DNA of 64,000 bases from CAVYGM01 sp963768025 (GTDB lineage: Bacteria; Bacteroidota; Bacteroidia; Cytophagales; Spirosomataceae), in NCBI GenBank assembly GCA_963768025.1, contig CAVYGM010000006.1, forward strand, positions 1 through 64,000, in the 5' to 3' direction. A model generated the notes under the pieces. It was not told the origin of the DNA. It ran no database searches and saw nothing but the letters and a program-made list of their open reading frames with translations. The position numbers were made by a program, and so were the translations under genes. Below, piece by piece: positions 1 to 10,741 of the stretch. The number at the start of each line of letters is the position of its first letter. The stretch's first letter is position 1.

Positions 1-2
1 GC

Positions 3-206
3 CACGAAACCCAGGTCAATGTTGAAGAAACCAAGGCCAATATGCTGGTAGTAAGGGTATGCTTTTGGATTAAAAGCCCTGAGACCGAAACAACGTCGCC
101 TGTCATTAAAACAAAAGCGATTCAACAGGTACTGAACGCCATCCAAAAGAAGGGCTATGCGTACGTACCCGTTGAACCACCTTCCGACAAGGACCAATCC
201 GAATAA
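3..206 (+). CDS. C-terminal end of a membrane-channel-like protein (possible MscS family), 5' end outside window
   Basis: An open frame runs in from the window edge and stops with TAA at 204-206, giving 67 residues. It contains a short beta-strand stretch (MLVVRVCFWI), then a helix (IKTKAIQQVLNAIQKKGYAY) and an acidic tail after a VPVEPP segment. This pattern, a beta strand followed by a helix ending in a small proline-rich strand, resembles the cytoplasmic C-terminal domain of small mechanosensitive channels, but so little is visible that the family is a guess. It ends 35 bases before the convergent M28 peptidase gene. Read directly: the frame and stop. Inferred: the family. Confidence 0.4.
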   Translation, partial: HETQVNVEETKANMLVVRVCFWIKSPETETTSPVIKTKAIQQVLNAIQKKGYAYVPVEPPSDKDQSE

Positions 207-241
207 GGGGCAGTTTGGCTTTACTCTCTCGATTCGCCCAC

Positions 242-1627
242 TTAAAGCCCGTATTTGTCGATCAGGTACATCATGGCCGCCATGGCGGCAGCACCTAGTT
301 GCAGTTCTCGTTTGCTGATCGCATCGAAGTTGTCCGAAGACGCATGGTGGTAATCGAAATACCGCTGTGAATCGGGGATTAGCCCCAGCAGCGTAGCTCC
401 CTGCTGGGCGAGAGGTCCGATGTCGGCTCCTCCCCCACCGGGTCCGATGGAATGAACCCCGTAGGGCGCGAAAAGCGGCTGCCACGCTGTGATCTTGCTC
501 TTTTTGGAAGACTCCCCCACAATACCAAATCCTACCGGCGTGAATCCACCCCGATCCGATTCAATCGCCGCCAAGTGGACTTCTTTTTTGGATCGGGCCG
601 AATCGGCGTAGGCTACCCCACCCCGCAGTCCATTTTCTTCGTTCATGAACATCACTGCGCGCAGGGTTCGTTTGGGCAGGTACCCTTGGCTTTTTAAGAT
701 CCGTAGGGCCTCGATCGCCTGTACACAACCGCTGCCGTCGTCGTGAGCCCCCTGCGCCAAATCCCAGGAATCGAGATGCCCGCCGACGACGAGATATTCG
801 GAAGCGTTGGTGCTTCCTTTCGATTCCCCTACCACGTTATGGGAAGCAGCATCGGGCAGCGTCTCGCGATTTTGCTGAAAATAGAATTGGGTTACGGGAT
901 CCTCTCGCGAGGGTTTTGCTCAGCATTTCGGCCCCATTTGTACTAATGGCGGCCGTGGGAATGAGGGGTACCCCGGCCCCGTACCGCATGCCTCCGGTAT
1001 GCGGAAAATCGTCGAGGCGGGTGGTCATGGAACGCACGATCGCGCCTACGGCCCCCAGCTTGGCCGCCTCGGTGGCCCCATTCCCTCGTTGTTCCACCGC
1101 TCCGGCGTACGCTTCGAAGGTGTTGAATTTGGTTGGGTCCATGGGGCGGTTAAAAAACACTATTTTCCCGGCCACCTTTTCCTTACCCAATTTTCTCAAT
1201 TCCTGGAAACTCTGCACTTCCAGTACTTGCGCCTTAATACCTTCCTTTGGCGTAGCAATCGAACCTCCCAAAGCCGCAATGGGTACCGGTATTTGTTTTT
1301 TGGCAGACTCTATGTACGCGGTTTCGGCTTTGCCACGCACCCAATGGGGTACCATCACCGGTTGGAGGAAAACCCGGTCGAAGGCTTCGTCTTTCATAAC
1401 TTTTTCGGTATACGCAACAGCCTTCGCCGCCCCCTCAGATCCGCTCAAACGGCCCCCAATCTGGGTAGTAAGACGCGGAGCCATTCGTAGGCTTTGGCGT
1501 TGGAGAGCGACTCATCAAAAAGCTTCTTGATGAAAACGGAATCGGCTTGTAATTCCGACTGAGCAAATGAAGGATGCCCCGAAGCGCCCAACAGCAACAT
1601 AAGCAGGCAACAGTATTTGTTAATCAT
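242..1627 (-). pseudogene. M28 family zinc aminopeptidase with PA domain, two frameshifts
   Basis: Exported peptidase. The start at 1627 gives a signal peptide ending in SFAQ. Three frame segments together make one protein of about 460 residues: 1627 to about 1480, about 1484 to 880, and about 880 to 242. The middle part carries the PA insert domain, and the last part carries the M28 metal-site motifs HLDSWD, GAHDDGSG, NEENG, ESDRGG and YHHASSDNFD, so all zinc ligands are present. The first break lies near 1480 (AYEWLR joining TTQIGGRLSGS), the second near 880 (NP joining YFQQNRETLPDAASHNVVGE). Both joins restore family-typical sequence with a one-base change, so I infer sequence error rather than decay. 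It probably degrades peptides in the periplasm. Confidence 0.85.
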
Positions 1628-1654
1628 AACATATTATTTGGGTTTTATCCAAAA

Positions 1655-1688
1655 ATAGAAAATCCCACGGGGTTGGCGTGGGATTGGT
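1655..1688 (-). terminator. Rho-independent terminator of the lipoprotein gene
   Basis: An 8-bp stem AATCCCAC/GTGGGATT (1661-1668 with 1678-1685) is followed on the minus strand by a T-rich run (TTTCTATTTTTGG). It sits just downstream of the minus-strand lipoprotein stop at 1706 and just upstream of the peptidase start. Confidence 0.6.
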
Positions 1689-1705
1689 GAAGAATTCTCC
1701 AAATA

Positions 1706-2518
1706 TCATAAGCATTCATACATAAATTTATAAACCTGGGTTGTGGGCGTGGCGTTTGGGGCAAACAAGGAAACGATGGCTTCCGTTGGCAAGTCCTTTG
1801 GGCTGTACTGAAAGGTCACTACCCCGGTTTGGGTGGTGGGTGGTTCCCCCCTCAAAAAACTTGTAGCTACCAGGGTTGTGGGCGCTGGTATTTCCCCCAC
1901 CCACCAAATTGACCAGTTGGACCGGAATCGAGTTTGCGTATATATTCTCCTTCCCATCGTAATTCCCGTATTCGGCCACTACTATTTCCTGCAAAAACAA
2001 ATCAGGCTTCTTGACAATCCATTTGGTCACGTTGTTGAGGTCGTCATATTCATACCGCCAGTAGTTATTTTTCCAATAATACTTGGCGATCCTACCCTTG
2101 CTGTCATATTCGGGAAAATAGGTTTCAAGCAGAGTGGTACCCGCATTAGTAATTCTGGATTGCTCAATGGACTCGATTCTATTTTTTGAATCGGACCCGT
2201 CAGCCTCAGCATAGTTGATTTTGTACTGAAAATTTGTGGAAGGAGCAGTCAAATTTGTTTCCCGAAAAACACTCACCCGACCGTCGGTATCGTAGTCAAA
2301 GCTGTATCGTTTCTGAACCGTGGTACCTGCAGGTACCTGAAGTATCCGATACAGCGGTTTTCCTCGGAATATTCGTAAGTACGGAAGGGTTTGTCATTTA
2401 GGGTTTCAGACCTGATCAGGCACCCTTTTGCCATATCTATGGCATCCTCATCTTGTTTTTTGCTGCAAGCCAAAAACAAGCTAAGCAGTATACCGGTCAC
2501 TAGTATTTTCCTTGTCAT
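1706..2518 (-). pseudogene. Hypothetical lipoprotein with YD/RHS-like text, two frameshifts
   Basis: The start at 2518 gives a lipoprotein signal (GILLSLFLAC, lipobox Cys at residue 18). The body contains short tracts such as YEYSEE, YSFDYDTDGRVS, YDSKGRIAKYYW and YRYEYDDLNNVTKW that resemble the YD-type repeats of Bacteroidota lipoproteins; the function is unknown. One break near 2358-2361 is repaired by adding one A to an AAAA run (EEKPLYRILQVPAGTTV), the second near 1845 joins KFFEG to GEPPTTQTGVVTFQYSPKDLP and leads to the stop at 1706. The last residues TTQVYKFMYECL form a natural end. No partner gene is obvious. Frame breaks are seen; the YD resemblance is inferred by eye. Confidence 0.65.
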
Positions 2519-2564
2519 GTGAGATGTGTTTTTGCAACCTATTTACAAAATATTTGACAAAAAT

Positions 2565-2604
2565 TAAAATAAAAGAGTCCGGCGTTTACGGCCGGACTCT
2601 TTTA
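2565..2604 (-). terminator. Strong hairpin terminator of sucAB
   Basis: Perfect 13-bp stem AAAAGAGTCCGGC / GCCGGACTCTTTT (2571-2583 with 2591-2603) with a 7-base loop. On the minus strand it ends in TTTTATTTTAAT. It lies 50 bases beyond the restored sucB stop and ends the sucA-sucB unit. Confidence 0.8.
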
Positions 2605-2653
2605 AACTTGACAAGGAATTCGTTGCAATCTACTTGTACCGACGAACGTGGAC

Positions 2654-4245
2654 TTATAATTCGAGCAGTAAGCGGGTAGGATCTTCCAATAACTGCTTTA
2701 CTCGCACCAGGAAGCTCACCGAATCGCGTGCCATCGATAGTCCGGTGGTCGTAGGATAGGGCCACGTACATGATGGGGCGAATGACGATCTCCCCGTTAA
2801 CTACCACGGCGCGTTCCACAATGTTGTGCATCCCCAGAATAGCCGATTGGGGGGCGTTGATAATTGGGGTAGAGAGCATGGAACCAAAGATACCTCCGTT
2901 GGTAATGGTGAAGGTACCTCCCGTCATTTCGTCAATTCCCAACTTGCCGTCGCGGGCCCGAAGGGCCAAGCGAACGATTTCTTTTTCGATGCCCGAAAAG
3001 GACAACTTTTCGGCATTGCGGATGACGGGAACTACCAGCCCGCGTGGGGTGGAAACGGCAATGGAGACATCACAATAATCATTGTATACCAGCTCTTCGC
3101 CATCCATAATAGGCATTTACGACCGGGTAATCCTGCAAGGCCACGCAAATCGCTTTGGTGAAGAACGACATAAAGCCAAGCCCTACCTCGTGCTTTTCCT
3201 TGAACTTATCTTTGAACTTCGCCCTCAGATCCATGATGGGCTTCATGTCCACCTCATTGAAGGTAGTGAGCATGGCGGTTTCGTTCTTAACCGCTACCAG
3301 TCTCCGGGCAATGGTCTTCCGGAGGGAGGACATTTTCTCCCGGCGCTGTTGCGCGTCTCGCCTTCTGGAGTGCTGGCGGCGCTTTTGGGTGCGGGCTGCC
3401 TTACCTTGGGAGCAGCCGCGGCGGGTGCTTTGGCTTCCGCTTTCTGGGCGTTGAGTGCATCTTCTTTCGTTATTCGTCCACCGGCTCCGGTTCCGTTCAC
3501 TTCCTTGGGATCAATTCCTTTTTCAGCCAGAATTTTGGCCGCCACGGGCGAGGTATGCACAACCGTGTCCGTCGTCTCTTCGGTCGGTCTCTGATTTGCT
3601 TGGTTTCGGTGGGTTCGTTCTTAGCTACACCGTTGAGTACCAGCGCTGGCACCCACCTACTTCAATCCGGCAGATCAACGCCCCAATTTCCAGGGTTTCG
3701 CCTTCGGCGGCCACGATTCGCAACACACCCGCCGCCTCGGCTGGTAGCTCGAAAGTCGCTTTATCCGATTCCAGTTCGCACACAATTTCGTCTAGCTCCA
3801 CCCGATCTCCATCCTTCTTATTCCAGGAAGCAATGGTGACTTCGGTAATGGATTCGCCTACCGTGGGCACCTTCATCTCCACCACTTTGGCAGGTGCGGA
3901 GGGTGCCGGCTTGGGAGCAGGGGCTGCCTCAGCCGCAGCTACCGCTTTGGTGAGTTTCCTTGGCGGGTTCGGGTGCTGGTTTCTTTGGCAGGTTCGGATC
4001 CGTTTGCGTTGGTATCGATGGTAGCTATCAGGTCACCGATGGCCAGGGTATCCCCTTCCTGCGCCTTTGATATGCAGCACGCCGTCGGCTTCGGCGGTGA
4101 GTTCGAAGGTGGCTTTGTCGGAATCGAGGCCACAGATTACCTCGTCCATTTTTACCGAATCTCCTTCGTTTTTAAACCAGGTTCCAATGGTTACTTCGGA
4201 TATGGATTCGCCCACCGGGGGTACTTTTATTTCTAGTTCAGCCAT
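2654..4245 (-). pseudogene. sucB: sucB/odhB: dihydrolipoyllysine succinyltransferase (E2 of 2-oxoglutarate dehydrogenase), multiple frameshifts
   Basis: E2 component: moves the succinyl group from E1 to CoA on lipoyl arms. In order I see two lipoyl domains (VPPVGESISEV ... DSDKATFEL and VPTVGESITEV ... ESDKATFEL, K = lipoyl lysine), an Ala/Pro linker, the E3-binding domain (SPVAAKILAEKG ... GRITKEDAL), and the acyltransferase core ending in the catalytic DHRTIDG. Two lipoyl domains are usual in Bacteroidota, single ones in Proteobacteria. The frame changes at about five or six places (near 4060, 3950, 3600, 3350, 3110 and 2730). After the last one, removing one base gives GRDSVSFLVRVKQLLEDP and a stop at 2654, the normal E2 end. 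It lies 90 bases downstream of sucA. The full set of conserved blocks argues for sequence errors, not decay. Confidence 0.9.
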
Positions 4246-4335
4246 GTATTTATGATTAATGCAATGATGGAATGAAAGTAATGGGTGAATGACTACCTAA
4301 TCAACTTATTTCTATCATTCTGGGATTCAATTTTA

Positions 4336-7104
4336 TTATTCAAAAGCCCGTCGGATAATTTCGGCTTGCTCCTGTGCGTGAATTTTGGCAAAGCCAGTGG
4401 AGGGTGACGCACTCGAACGCCGGGCAATAACTTCCAGCGGTTGCTCAGGGTACATCCGCAATAGGAAGGTCCAGCCACCCATGTTGAACGGCTCCTCTTG
4501 TACCCAGTATACTTTGGCTTTTTTGTACTGGCTGATCCAGTGCGTCCAACTGGTTTCTTAGGGAAAGGGTGCAATTGTTCCACCCGAATGATGGCTACAT
4601 CCTCACGGCCATCCTTTTGCTGTTTCTCCAGGAGTTCATAATACAGTTTACCGGTACATAGCAGCACCTTTTTCACCTTCTTTGGATCAGCATAGCTATC
4701 TCCAATGGTCTCCTGAAAACGGCCCTCGACCAGGTCATCCAGTGGGGATACGCAAAGCGGATGCCGCAGCATCGACTTGGGCGACATCACAATGAGGGGT
4801 TTGCGGAAAGGAAATGCCATCTGCCGCCGCAGCATGTGAAAGAAATTGGCCGGCGTAGTAACGTTAGTAACCATGATATTATTATCGGCAGCTAGCTGCA
4901 GAATACCGCTCGGGGCGGGCATTGGAGTGCTCCGGGCCCTGTCCTTCGTAGCCGTGGGGCAAGAGCATCACCAGACCCGTCCAGCGATCCCACTTGGTTT
5001 CGCTGGAGGTAATGAATTGGTCAATCATGACTTGGGCGCCGTTGGCAAAATCCCCAAACTGAGCTTCCCACACCACCAGGGCGTTGGGGTTGGCCATGGA
5101 ATAGCCAAACTCAAATCCCAGCACACCGTACTCTGACAATAGCGAATTGTAAATCATGAATTTACCCTGGCTATCCTCAATGTGGCTCAGATTGCTGTAG
5201 GCTTCGTTGGTTTCGGCATCGTGCAGCACGGCGTGGCGGTGCGAGAAGGTACCCCTCTGAACATCCTGACCACTTATCCGCACGACCTTCCCGTCAGACA
5301 ACAACCGACCCATACGCCAGCAGCTCAGCGGTGGCCCAGTTGACCTATCTTGGATCTCAAAAATCATTTCCTGCCGATCTTTCAGCAGCTTATCGATTTG
5401 CTTGAGCGTGCTGAAGCCTTCGGGAATAGTAGTAATCGCCTTGCCGATCTGCTCGAGCATGTTCGACGGGGTACTCCGGTGGCAGGTGATTTTTCAAAAT
5501 CCTCGGGGGTAGATTTCCGCAGGCTCCGCCATTCCTGTTCCAGCTTGGGCATAGCATAAGGCAGCACCTTCTGCTTCACCATGTCCAGCCGTTGCCTGCA
5601 GCAGCGCCTTGAATTCCTTGTCCATGGTGGCGGCCAGTTCGGCGTCCACATCGCCTCGTTCCACCAGCTGGTCTTTTGGTAAATTTCGCGCGGGTTCTGG
5701 TGGTTTTCGATGAACTTGTACAGAACCGGCTGGGTGAATTTGGGCTCGTCGGACTCGTTGTGGCCATGGCGGCGGTAGCACACCATGTCAATAAAAATAT
5801 CCTTGTTGAACTTCTGACGGTACTCGACGGCCAGCCTGCATGCAAATACCACCGCTTCCGGATCGTCGCCGTTGACGTGCAGCACGGGCGCGTCCACAAT
5901 TTTGGCCACATCGGTACAGTAAATACTGGACCGGGCATCGTCAAAATCGGTGGTAAAGCCTACCTGGTTGTTAATCACAAAGTGAATGGTACCTCCGGTG
6001 TAGTAGCCTTCCAGGCCGCGACATCTGCGTTACCTCGTACACGATGCCCTGGCCCGCTACGGCGGCATCGCCGTGAATCAGGACGGGAAGAACCCGGTCA
6101 TAGTCCTGTCGTACATACCATCGGCACGGGCCCGGCATGAAGCCTTCTACCACGGGGTTGACGGCTTCGAGGTGGGAGGGATTGGGAGCCAGTTTCAGGT
6201 ACTTTTGGCCACCCGGGGTGTCGTAATTTGGGACGAAAAACCCATGTGGTATTTTACATCCCCATCCCCCCATACCTGATCGGGCAGGTTGCCTTCAAAC
6301 TCATTGAACACCTGCTCGTAGGTCTTGCGCATGATGTTGGCCAGCACATTCAGGCGGCCACGGTGGGCCATGCCGATCATCACTTCCACCACCCCCATTT
6401 CGCCCGCCTTGTTGATCATGGCATCCAGAGCGGGGATGGTGGTTTCGCCTCCTTCCAGCGAGAAGCGTTTTTGACCAATATATTTGGTATGAAGAAAGTT
6501 TTCGAAAACTACCGCTTCGTTGAGTTTGGAGAGAATGTGTTTTTTCTCCTCAAGCGAAAAGGACATTGTCAGGGCTTCCTTTTCGATTTTTTCCCGAAGC
6601 CAATTTTTCTGCTCACGATCACGGATGTAGAGGTACTCAAATCCGATGTCCTGCGGGTATAAATTTTCTTTAAGGCATCCACTATATCACGCAAGCGTAG
6701 CGGGCCTGCCGAACACCTCGGTACCAGCTTCGAAAACCGTATCCAGATCAGTTTCGGATAGCTTGAAATCCGCCAAATCCAGGCCGGGGACTGCGGTCCC
6801 TCCGCTCCCGGATGGGGTTTGTCGTGCCAGCAAATGTCCCCTGGACCGATAGCCCCGAATCAGGTGCACGACTTCCATCTCTTTCTTGGTATGGGAGGCA
6901 TCCACCTGGATGTCTTTACCATCAGCCTGCTTGGTAGCAGCCCCATTCGACATGACCGTTTTGGGGGTATTTTTGGTAAAATTCAAATCCTTCGAAGAAC
7001 TTCTGCCATCCCTCGTCCACTGCTGAAGGGTCTTTTTTGTAGGAATTATACAATTCCTCTATGTAGGAGGCGTCTGAATTAGCTATGTAGGAATACTTGT
7101 CCAT
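4336..7104 (-). pseudogene. sucA: sucA/odhA: 2-oxoglutarate dehydrogenase E1 component, about ten frameshifts
   Basis: Thiamine-diphosphate E1 enzyme of the TCA cycle. The start at 7104 (MDKYSYIANSDASYIEELY) and restored stop at 4336 (EQAEIIRRAFE) give about 923 codons, the normal family length. Family blocks seen: the N-terminal E2-contact segment, GMAHRGRLNVLANI, APNPSHLEAVNPVVEG, VLPVLIHGDAAVAGQGIVYE, NNQVGFTTDFDDARSS, DVAKIVDAPVLHVNGDDPE and FEFGYS. They are spread over all three frames; breaks are visible near 6985, 6700, 6218, two between 6140 and 6100, 6010, 5685, 5590, 5465, around 5345, 4905 and 4550. The first is at a TTTT run. Some breaks are compensating pairs. Such density with preserved sequence indicates poor sequence quality. 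sucB follows in the same direction. Confidence 0.9.
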
Positions 7105-7131
7105 CACGGTGGTGATTTTTCTTTTATCGTG

Positions 7132-7139
7132 CAAAGTTA
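7132..7139 (-). promoter_or_regulatory. Candidate Bacteroidota -7 element upstream of sucA
   Basis: On the minus strand this reads TAACTTTG, a perfect match to TAnnTTTG, 28 bases ahead of the sucA start. The nearest upstream TTG is 23 bases away, longer than the usual 19-21, so the -33 part is weak. Confidence 0.4.
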
Positions 7140-7218
7140 CGAGATGTTATCTAAACACGACACAAAAAAAAACCTTTTTAAGGATACATTACTAAACTAC
7201 TATTGAAAACTTTTTTAC

Positions 7219-8130
7219 TTAATTTATGTGAAAACCCGAAGGATTCGGAACAAACTTAAGCATGATTTCATGGAGACTTATCGGATTGTTATTTACCCCT
7301 ACAATTCCGCTTTCAATCGCTTTTGAATTATAAATATATCCGAGCCGAACATTGCCAGATACCTGGAATTCACCGGAAACCTGCACGTAATTGACCTGAG
7401 CCGTGCGATAAAAGGCCCCAATTCCTATTTTTTCGTTGTACCACAGCCTTCCACCTACATCAATCCGCAGGTTTTTCCCTTCTTCCTGCACCAATAGGAT
7501 GCTCGGGATGAGTTTCATCATTTCGCTGGTTTTTAAGATTACCCCGGCTGTAACGTATAAGGGCTGGCTGTACCTGAGGCTATTCTGCCGACCGCCGTAG
7601 CCCTGCGAAAGCAATTCGGGCTTGGATACCCCAAGATACAGCTTGTCGGACTGTGCCCAAATGCCGGCTCCAAAGCTACCTAAGGCTCGGTTTTGGGAAG
7701 TGTTTGTAGAAAAATCGTACACGGGCAACACGTTAATCCCCCCCTGAAAACCTATGGATAATTTCCAGGTTTCGGAGGTGGTAAGGTGATAGGCACCCGA
7801 GCCATAAACCCCGGTGGTGTAGTACGGAGACATTCGGTCATTGAGGGCTTGCAGCCCAAGGCCGATTTTGCCGTTGGCTATGGTGCCATCCATCGCAAAG
7901 GTTTGGGTGATAGGGGCGTTAGGAATCAAAAACCACCTGCGGCGTAAGAGTAATGACATGGAGAAGTCTTCCCTCATGCCCGTAAAAGCCGGATTGATGG
8001 CCATTGGGTTTTGGAGATACTGTTCGTACAGTACCTCTTTCTGGGCAAGACAGGCCGTATCAAGGGCAAAAAGATTCCAAAAAAGGCAGAAAGCAACGAT
8101 TATTTTCAGTCTTTTCACGTCGGTAGGCAT
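7219..8130 (-). CDS. PorP/SprF family type IX secretion outer-membrane protein
   Basis: Outer-membrane beta-barrel of the PorP/SprF family, which in T9SS works with a specific large secreted adhesin. I chose the ATG at 8130 because it starts a clean signal peptide (LKIIVAFCLFWNLFALDTACLAQ); the longer frame to 8181 would begin inside the upstream terminator hairpin. The family signature LYEQYLQNPMAINPAFTGMR follows directly after cleavage, then alternating strands typical of a barrel (IGLGLQALND, GSGAYHLTT, LSIGFQGGINVLP, GIGAFYRTAQV, VRLGYIYNSK) and the HEIMLKFVP C-terminal strand. It is the last gene of the adhesin locus. No clear Shine-Dalgarno is present, as is common in this phylum. PorP and SprF cannot be told apart here. 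Confidence 0.88.
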   Translation of the reverse strand: MPTDVKRLKIIVAFCLFWNLFALDTACLAQKEVLYEQYLQNPMAINPAFTGMREDFSMSLLLRRRWFLIPNAPITQTFAMDGTIANGKIGLGLQALNDRMSPYYTTGVYGSGAYHLTTSETWKLSIGFQGGINVLPVYDFSTNTSQNRALGSFGAGIWAQSDKLYLGVSKPELLSQGYGGRQNSLRYSQPLYVTAGVILKTSEMMKLIPSILLVQEEGKNLRIDVGGRLWYNEKIGIGAFYRTAQVNYVQVSGEFQVSGNVRLGYIYNSKAIESGIVGVNNNPISLHEIMLKFVPNPSGFHIN

Positions 8131-8177
8131 TGTGAACCACGAATATTTTCCCAATGGTAAGCAACCTTTACGGATAA

Positions 8178-8216
8178 ACAAAAAAGGCAGTAAGGAAAAT
8201 CTTCTGCCTTTTCAAA
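8178..8216 (-). terminator. Hairpin terminator between the PorE-like and second PorP/SprF gene
   Basis: A 9-bp stem (AAAAGGCAG about 8182-8190 with CTGCCTTTT 8204-8212) is followed on the minus strand by TTTTTTGTTT. It lies 15 bases after the PorE-like stop, so the last PorP/SprF gene may depend on read-through or its own promoter. Confidence 0.6.
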
Positions 8217-8230
8217 CTATTAGAATGTTA

Positions 8231-10634
8231 CTATTGTAAGTTCATGATCCGAATCTCCGTTCGGCGGTTTTTTTGATGTTGCTCTTCCGTGCAGGCACTA
8301 CCGTCCACACAAGCGTTGGTTAATTTGCTTTCCCCAAACCCCTTAGTCGAAATTCTTTGCGTATCTATCCCCTTTGAAATAAGGTAGTTTTCTGCTGCTT
8401 TTGCCCGGTTGTTGGAGAGAATTTTGTTGTAGCGACTACTCGCGCGGCTGTCCGTATGAGAACCTAGCTCAATTTTCATCGAAGGATATTTTATCAGGAT
8501 CTCGACCACTTTATTCAGTTCATACGCCGCATCCGTCCGGATTTCGAACTTATTGAGATCGTAGTAGATATTTTCAAGATTTACAATATCTCCTTTCTCA
8601 AACATCAGCAAGGTAAGGTTGGGTTGTTTGTCAAGGTCGAAAGCCAACACCTCGCGGCCAAATGTACCGTACTGGTCCAATTCAGCGTCTATCCTGTAAC
8701 TATGACCGGGCGTGGCCGTAAAAGTATACTTCCCACGTTCGTCGGTTATGGCCTCCTCGACCGTTCCGCTTACCGCATCCTTTATCGTTACTTTCACTCC
8801 CTTAAGGGGCTTTTCACCCTGGTGGGAAACCACCAGCCCCTCCCCATTCTTGATCACAGCAACCGGAGCTAAAACTTCCTCTTTGGCTTTAACCAGGGGA
8901 ATTTCCACCATGCTGGGACGGTCGTCGGTAAAGGCCGTGGTGGTAAACCCGATGGTGTTGTTTAGAAAACCTTCGGCCGAGGCTACAAAAAGAAATTCGT
9001 TTTCGGCGGCTAGGCAAAGGAAAAGATTTCCGGTACTATCTGTCCGTAGCTGCCTGATTTCGCCAGGCAGGTTTTTGTTTTCCAACTGAACCGTCGCGTC
9101 GGCGAGGGGCAGATTCGTGGCCACATCATACACCATGACGGTAAGATCACGGCAGGCATACATGGGCCCTTGGCGTCGGAACCTATAAATGTCGTCGTCT
9201 TTCCCCCCGGCTTTGCGGTTACTGCTAAAAAAACCCGTGGAGCGTTCCGCGTCGGTGAGTATCCCGAAATCATCTTTGGCAGAATTGATGGGGGCGCCCA
9301 AATTGATGCTCTTTTTGGGATGGTCAAACCCAGCCATGGGCGCATAAAATAGATCAAGCTCGCCCATGCCCGGATGCCCGTTGGACGAAAAGTACAGGTT
9401 ATTGCGGTCGTCGATGAAGGGAAACAATTCATTTCCTACGGTATTCACCGCTGGCCCTAAATTGACCGGCTCGGATAATCCACCCTCCTCAATCCTACAT
9501 ACATAGATATCCGTTCCCCCAAATCCACCCGGTCGATCGGATGCAAAATAAAGCAGGGTATTATCGGGGTTCAGCGCCGGATGGCCCGTTGAATATTCAT
9601 CATCGTTGATCGAAAGTTCTTCCACATTCCCCCACTTTCCCTGTACCATTTCGGCAGAATACAGCTTCAATTTATTGATCCCTTCCCCACTCTCCTTATA
9701 TTCGCCTTTGTTGTAGTTGCTTCTGGTAAATATCACCCGATTGCCATCCTCAAAAAAAGTGGCCGGCCCCTCGTGGTACTTGGAATTGATGGCCTTATTC
9801 AATCGCTCAGATTCTGTTAAAGGGCGCTCCTCGTATCCCATGCTGGTGTTGTAGGCGCTACCCGCAAAAAAACCAACTAGTCGGGAGTCGTTTGGGGTAA
9901 GAGCAGTATACGAATCCGTCCCCAATTGACTCCTCGGCCGTTTTTTGTTTGACGTCAGGCTTGTGGCACTCGATCCTCCCAGCGAGGAGGTGGCCTTTAC
10001 CTTTAAGCCTATTAAGATCAGGAAGGTAGTATAAGTCCAGAAAGGCGGATTGATCCCATTTGAAAACCCTTTTGACACTTATCGCCTCATTTCGACCAGA
10101 AACAAAAACCAATCCGTCTTTGTACCGGGTGGGGCTAAAATCTGCCTCGGCGCTGTTGATAGTTAGATAATCTACCTTGTAGGAGCCCACATTCTTGGTG
10201 AGCAGGGCCACATTCGAATTCAATTTCGAAAAAACAGGTCCCTGTTTTTCTCCATTTTTCAGTACACCGTACTTTGTATACGTATCCTGCGCTTCCTGGT
10301 ATTTACCATTGCTGGCCAATGCCTGGGCAAAATATAGGTAACAACTGGTATAGGATTCTGGCAGATCCTTGCCATAATCACTAATCATTTCTCTAAAAAC
10401 CCGCTCGGCATTTTCTGAATCTTTTATTTGCCGGTAGCTGTATGCAAGTTTTGCCTGTGCCGAAAGTTTTTCCATCCCACTCAGGGCGGTTTCTTTCATC
10501 AATTTTTCAAATAAGTGTGCGGCATCCTGATACGCAAGCGCATCGAATTCCTTATCAGCCTGCCCAAATGGGGTCTGGGAGAGAGTAGCTGAGGAAAATA
10601 TGCCAATCAACAGGAGGGTAGAAATAAATTTCAT
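8231..10634 (-). pseudogene. PorE-like protein: TPR, PD40 propeller, carboxypeptidase-regulatory and OmpA domains, one frameshift
   Basis: About 800 residues with an N-terminal signal peptide (FISTLLLIGIFSSATLSQ). The order is: helical TPR-like repeats (residues about 20-150: ADKEFDALAYQDAAHLFEKL, YFAQALASNGKYQEAQ), PD40/WD40-like blades (FSPTRYKDGLVFVSGR, GHPALNPDNTLLYFASDRPGGFGGTDIY, ELDLFYAPM), a carboxypeptidase-regulatory-like beta domain (GVKVTIKDAVSGTVEEAITDERGKY), and an OmpA peptidoglycan-binding domain (YYDLNKFEIRTDAAYELNKV, HTDSRASSRYN, NRRTEIRI). This is the domain order of P. gingivalis PorE, which links the T9SS to peptidoglycan. One break near 10000-10010 at AAAGG: NRLK joins KATSSLGGSS. 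It lies between two PorP/SprF genes. PorE function is inferred from architecture only. Confidence 0.85.
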
Positions 10635-10741
10635 AATAACCCAAATAGGAAAGGCTAACCAAAGATGCCATACTTCAGACAGAAGCTGACAAATTGGGCC
10701 AGGAAGGGGGAGTAGAATTCCGGTAAATTAGTGGAGATGGA

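Noticed and set aside
2654..7104. Programmed ribosomal frameshifting in sucA and sucB
   Set aside because: Breaks are too many, in both directions, without slippery sequences plus downstream structures, and some cancel each other within a few tens of bases.
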